The notes under the pieces: model-generated
Told to the model about the DNA's origin: nothing
Database searches by the model: none
What the model saw: the letters and a program-made list of their open reading frames with translations, nothing else
NCBI GenBank assembly: GCA_025457805.1
Contig: JALOTR010000056.1
Coordinates: 1-9,641 of the forward strand
Length of the DNA stretch: 9,641 nucleotides
From: Akkermansiaceae bacterium
Lineage (GTDB): Bacteria > Verrucomicrobiota > Verrucomicrobiia > Verrucomicrobiales > Akkermansiaceae
Reading direction: 5' to 3'
Shown: positions 7,232 to 9,641 of the stretch, in pieces
How the letters are laid out: each line of letters opens with the position of its first letter
How positions within the stretch are numbered: position 1 is the stretch's first letter
Translations under genes and position numbers: made by a program

Positions 7232-7732
7232 GTGAAAGCCCACGAACTTTACACCGCTGTCGACCCCGCCATTGTCACCCAAATGCTCGATTGGTTCCGC
7301 GCCAACGACCGCAATGTTTACAAGTCCGCCGTCGCCACCCTCGCCTCGAACCGCAAGCTGCGCCCGGTTTTCATCGAGAAAAAGCCGCTCACGGAGCAAT
7401 ACACCTGGATTCACAAGACTCTCAAAATCAACGCCTGCGACACCATCGGCGAGCACCTCCTGCAAGCTTACCTGATGGCCGGGCAGCAATCGATGCTCGC
7501 GATGTTCTGCGATGGCATGGGCATCCCGCACGATGGCAAGGGCTCCGTTGTTGGCGATCTGCCGAAGAAGCTCGACCCCGAGCGCCTCTCGTCAACCATT
7601 GATCGCCTCGTCGGCCTCTTCGATCCCAAGCTGCTCACGCTTTATCTCCAGTGCTTCAATCTCCAAGTTCCCGGCGGTTGGCCCGAACTCACGGAGAAAC
7701 TCGCCTCCGACGAGCGCCTCAAGCTTGCTTGA
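7232..7732 (+). CDS. Conserved-looking hypothetical protein, 166 aa
   Basis: I do not recognise this family. From the GTG at 7232 the protein reads VKAHELYTAVDPAIVTQMLDWF and continues, mainly helical, soluble and without signal peptide or membrane segments. Notable parts are WFRANDRNVYKSAVATLA (21-38), KPLTEQYTWIHKTL (51-64), a central helix with several Met and Cys residues (HLLQAYLMAGQQSMLAMFCDGMG, about 75-97), and a C-terminal LFDPKLLTLYLQCFNLQ stretch (129-145). The GTG is favoured because homology-like regular structure begins there. A TTG at 7187 in the same frame would add 15 Pro-rich residues and cannot be excluded. Codon use matches the neighbours. The preceding gap of 109 bp and the following 56 bp suggest it is transcribed alone or with the small gene after it. 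Confidence 0.72.
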   Translation: MKAHELYTAVDPAIVTQMLDWFRANDRNVYKSAVATLASNRKLRPVFIEKKPLTEQYTWIHKTLKINACDTIGEHLLQAYLMAGQQSMLAMFCDGMGIPHDGKGSVVGDLPKKLDPERLSSTIDRLVGLFDPKLLTLYLQCFNLQVPGGWPELTEKLASDERLKLA

Positions 7733-7738
7733 GCCTCA

Positions 7739-7752
7739 CTCCGAGCTCGGAG
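7739..7752. repeat. Perfect 14-bp palindrome between genes
   Basis: CTCCGAGCTCGGAG is exactly self-complementary. It lies six bases after the 166-aa gene's stop and upstream of the 57-aa/NTase pair. It is followed at once by a second small hairpin (gccgg-att-ccggc, 7756-7768). It could be an operator for the gene pair or part of a terminator; there is no U-tract. Confidence 0.45.
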
Positions 7753-7788
7753 CTTGCCGGATTCCGGCGCTTGGTCCATGCTGCGGCC

Positions 7789-7962
7789 ATGAGCGAACCG
7801 GAGCCGGAATTTCCCCGCCGCCGCAAAAGTGCGTCGGCCGACTCGGCTTTGCGTGCGGAAATCGAACGTGTCAGTCGCATGAGCATCGAGGAACGGGTAA
7901 AAGCCGCTCTTTCCATGCGCGAACGCTTCGCCTGGATCGAGCCGGTCACCAAACCGAAGTGA
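7789..7962 (+). CDS. Small charged protein (57 aa) paired with a nucleotidyltransferase
   Basis: The ATG at 7789 gives a 57-aa protein starting MSEPEPEFPRRRKS. It has a basic N-terminus and an amphipathic helical core (LRAEIERVSRMSIEERVKAALSMRERF, about 21-47). The open frame continues upstream to 7651 inside the preceding gene, but that overlap is in another frame and is unlikely to be coding. The stop is only three bases before the start of the nucleotidyltransferase gene, so the two are almost certainly cotranscribed and probably translationally coupled. Short proteins with an ERVxRMSxEERVxAAL-type helix seem to me a recurring companion of stand-alone nucleotidyltransferases. This is from memory and was not checked. 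It may be an antitoxin-like partner or a small regulatory subunit; the function is unknown. Confidence 0.7.
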   Translation: MSEPEPEFPRRRKSASADSALRAEIERVSRMSIEERVKAALSMRERFAWIEPVTKPK

Positions 7963-7965
7963 GCC

Positions 7966-8517
7966 ATGCCTGATGCCGAAAGTAACTTGCAAGCAGCAGA
8001 GCGGATCGCAGCCCGGCTTGCCGAAAACGGTGTCTCGGCGCTGGTGATCGGAGCAGTTGCGCTTGCGGCCCATCGCTACGTGCGAAACACGGAGGATATC
8101 GATCTGGGGATCGATGCGGACTTGCGGAAAATGCGCTCGATGGCCGACGTTTTCCGTGCCGATGGCTTCGATGTCGAATTGCACGAACCGGACAGCGACG
8201 ATCCACTCGCCGGAGTCATCGACATTTCCGGGCCCTTTGGGTTGGTGCAGGTCATCAGTTTTTCAAATCGCTTTCCCGCCGCAATCCACGATGCACTTGC
8301 GGGCGAGGACACCCGAATTCGGCCCGGCAGCGAACTTCGCGTGATCCCGATTCCGCAACTCGTCGCCTTGAAACTCTATTCCGGCGGCAGCAAGGCCCGG
8401 GCGGACATCGTCGAGCTGCTTCGGCGCAATCCTGAAGTGGATCTTGAAGCGATCCGCCAAACCTGCCGGCGCTACAGGCTCCGGGGCTTGGATGCCATTC
8501 TCGAAGAGTTGGAATGA
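7966..8517 (+). CDS. Minimal nucleotidyltransferase (AbiEii/MNT-like fold)
   Basis: 183 aa, soluble. The NTase core is clear: ALVIGAVALAAHRYVR (25-40) replaces the usual hG(G/S) helix entry. It is followed by NTEDIDLGID (41-50), with D44 and D46 as the metal-binding pair. A later strand (GLVQVISFSN, 92-101) could supply the third acid region. Then come the IPIPQLVALKLYSGGSKARADIVELL block (127-152) and a short helical C-terminus. This block is typical of AbiEii/AbiGii-related and DUF-type NTases. Members transfer nucleotides to protein or tRNA targets, and several are toxins or antitoxins. The second Gly of the usual GG/GS is Ala here, so activity should not be assumed. Leader bases gaagtgag before the ATG give a weak ribosome-binding match. 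The 57-aa gene precedes it by three bases. Confidence 0.8.
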   Translation: MPDAESNLQAAERIAARLAENGVSALVIGAVALAAHRYVRNTEDIDLGIDADLRKMRSMADVFRADGFDVELHEPDSDDPLAGVIDISGPFGLVQVISFSNRFPAAIHDALAGEDTRIRPGSELRVIPIPQLVALKLYSGGSKARADIVELLRRNPEVDLEAIRQTCRRYRLRGLDAILEELE

Positions 8518-8544
8518 TTGCCCGCCCGCATCCCGCCTGCGGCC

Positions 8545-8573
8545 TTGAACCCTTGGCGCTTCCTGTCTAGCTT
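8545..8573 (+). promoter_or_regulatory. Candidate promoter for miaB
   Basis: TTGAAC (8545-8550) and TAGCTT (8568-8573) are separated by exactly 17 bp and resemble sigma-70 -35 and -10 boxes (the -10 fits TAnnnT). Transcription would start near 8580, giving a leader of about 15 bases before the ATG at 8596, with no Shine-Dalgarno. Confidence 0.4.
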
Positions 8574-8595
8574 GCGCGCCCGACCCTGATTCCCC

Positions 8596-9641
8596 ATGCC
8601 AAAAGTTTACGTCAAAACCTACGGGTGCCAAATGAACGAGCGCGATTCCGAGCAAGTCGCCCGCATGTTCAGCGAAGGCGGCTACACCGTCACCCCGGAT
8701 GAAAACGAGGCGGATGCCATCCTCATCAACACCTGCTCCGTGCGCGATCAGGCCGAGCAAAAGGCCCTCGGGAAAATGGGCACCATGATGTTCAAGGGCC
8801 GCGATCGCAAACACGTGGTCTATGGTTTCATGGGCTGCATGGCGCAGTCGCGTGGCGATGAACTTTTCAAAGCCGTGCCCAGCCTCGATGTGGTGGTGGG
8901 CACGCAAAAATATCACAAGGTGTTCGAATACGTGGACACCATTCTCAAGCAACGGCTCGAAGCCCGCATGGACAATCCCAGCCACTCGCTGCGCGGCGCC
9001 ACGGTCTGCGATGTGGCCGAGGAGGAAGGCTCGCAAAACACCATCCGCGATCACATTGCAAAACCGCGCGAAGCATCGGCATTCGTCTCGATCATGCAAG
9101 GCTGCAACATGCGCTGCTCGTTCTGCATCGTGCCGGACACCCGCGGCAAGGAACGCGGACGCCCCATCGCCGATATCGTGGGCGAAGTCCGCCACCTCGC
9201 CGCCAATGGGGTGAAAGAAGTCACGCTGTTAGGCCAGATCGTAAACTTATATGGCCGCACGGAGTTTCCGAAAATTGATAACAAGTCGCCTTTCGTTCAG
9301 TTGTTAGAGGCGGTGCATGAAGTCGAGGGCATCGAACGCATCCGTTTCACTTCCCCGCATCCCATCGGTTATCGCGATGACCTCGTGGCGGCATTCACTT
9401 ATCTTCCCAAACTCTGCTCACACATCCATTTCCCCATGCAGAGCGGATCGGATCGCATCCTGCGCGAAATGCGCCGACCCTACAAAAACGAAAAGTTCGT
9501 CGAGATCTGCGAGAAAATGAAAGCCGCCCGCCCCGGCATCGCGATCACTACGGATATCATCGTCGGCTTCCCCGGCGAAACGGAAGAAGACTTCCAAGCC
9601 ACCATCGATACCGTAGAGCGCTTGCAATTTGATAACGCCTT
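8596..9641 (+). CDS. miaB: tRNA-2-methylthio-N6-dimethylallyladenosine synthase, 3'-truncated by the window
   Basis: 348 complete codons are present, then the frame runs off the window; the usual length is about 440-470 aa. MiaB adds a methylthio group to i6A37 in tRNAs that read UNN codons, using two iron-sulfur clusters and SAM. The N-terminal UPF0004 domain has the three cluster cysteines C11 (KTYGCQMNERDSE), C47 (NTCSVRDQAEQKALG) and C81 (GFMGCMAQS). The radical-SAM core starts with VSIMQGCNMRCSFCIVPDTRGKE, with the CxxxCxxC cysteines C170, C174 and C177. RIRFTSPHP (248-256), HFPMQSGSDRIL (278-289) and TDIIVGFPGETEEDF (319-333) follow. The missing part includes the end of the barrel and the TRAM domain. 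One oddity is that the normally conserved GQNVNSYG motif reads GQIVNLYG (213-220). The gene starts at ATG 8596, with a candidate promoter just upstream. It has no functional link to the preceding NTase pair that I can see. Confidence 0.95.
   Translation, partial: MPKVYVKTYGCQMNERDSEQVARMFSEGGYTVTPDENEADAILINTCSVRDQAEQKALGKMGTMMFKGRDRKHVVYGFMGCMAQSRGDELFKAVPSLDVVVGTQKYHKVFEYVDTILKQRLEARMDNPSHSLRGATVCDVAEEEGSQNTIRDHIAKPREASAFVSIMQGCNMRCSFCIVPDTRGKERGRPIADIVGEVRHLAANGVKEVTLLGQIVNLYGRTEFPKIDNKSPFVQLLEAVHEVEGIERIRFTSPHPIGYRDDLVAAFTYLPKLCSHIHFPMQSGSDRILREMRRPYKNEKFVEICEKMKAARPGIAITTDIIVGFPGETEEDFQATIDTVERLQFDNA

Noticed and set aside
8263..9195. 310-codon minus-strand frame opposite the NTase end and miaB
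   Set aside because: It is a shadow of miaB, whose cysteine motifs and radical-SAM core are unmistakable on the plus strand.

Overview
The window reads as a stretch of a GC-rich bacterial chromosome, most likely from Verrucomicrobiota (a Luteolibacter- or Verrucomicrobiaceae-like organism). This assignment is inferred from three things: the periplasmic sulfatase/GH78 content, an almost complete lack of AGGAGG-type ribosome binding sites (start codons follow pyrimidine-rich leaders), and the flavour of the proteins. It is not proven from a marker gene. No rRNA, tRNA, CRISPR array, prophage or intact insertion sequence was found. No gene-free stretch exceeds 300 bases; the longest is about 115.

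Layout: (1) 2-3523, plus strand: a sulfatase cut off at its 5' end, followed 60 bp later by a secreted GH78-type alpha-L-rhamnosidase. This looks like a small module for sulfated, rhamnose-containing polysaccharide. (2) 3550-5591, minus strand and convergent with the first block: a helix-turn-helix protein, then an SbtA-family bicarbonate/sodium symporter, then an SbtB-type PII-like regulator. sbtA and sbtB overlap by 10 bp, and all three genes could be one transcript. (3) 5707-7122, plus strand and divergent from the HTH gene: a secreted family-10-like glycosyl hydrolase (GHL10/DUF187). (4) 7232-7732: an uncharacterised 166-aa protein. (5) 7789-8517: a tight pair of a 57-aa charged protein and a minimal nucleotidyltransferase, resembling a toxin-antitoxin-like or stand-alone NTase module. 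(6) 8596 to the window end: miaB, the tRNA methylthiotransferase, cut off at its 3' end.

The points most worth a second look are the sbtA-sbtB pair in a probably heterotrophic genome, with an SbtB lacking the cysteine-containing C-terminal loop of cyanobacterial SbtB. The HTH gene beside it looks like the DNA-binding half of an IS630/Tc1-type transposase that has lost its catalytic domain and may have been domesticated. The 57-aa/NTase pair, a 10-bp tandem duplication in the rhamnosidase signal peptide, and a changed conserved motif in MiaB are smaller observations.
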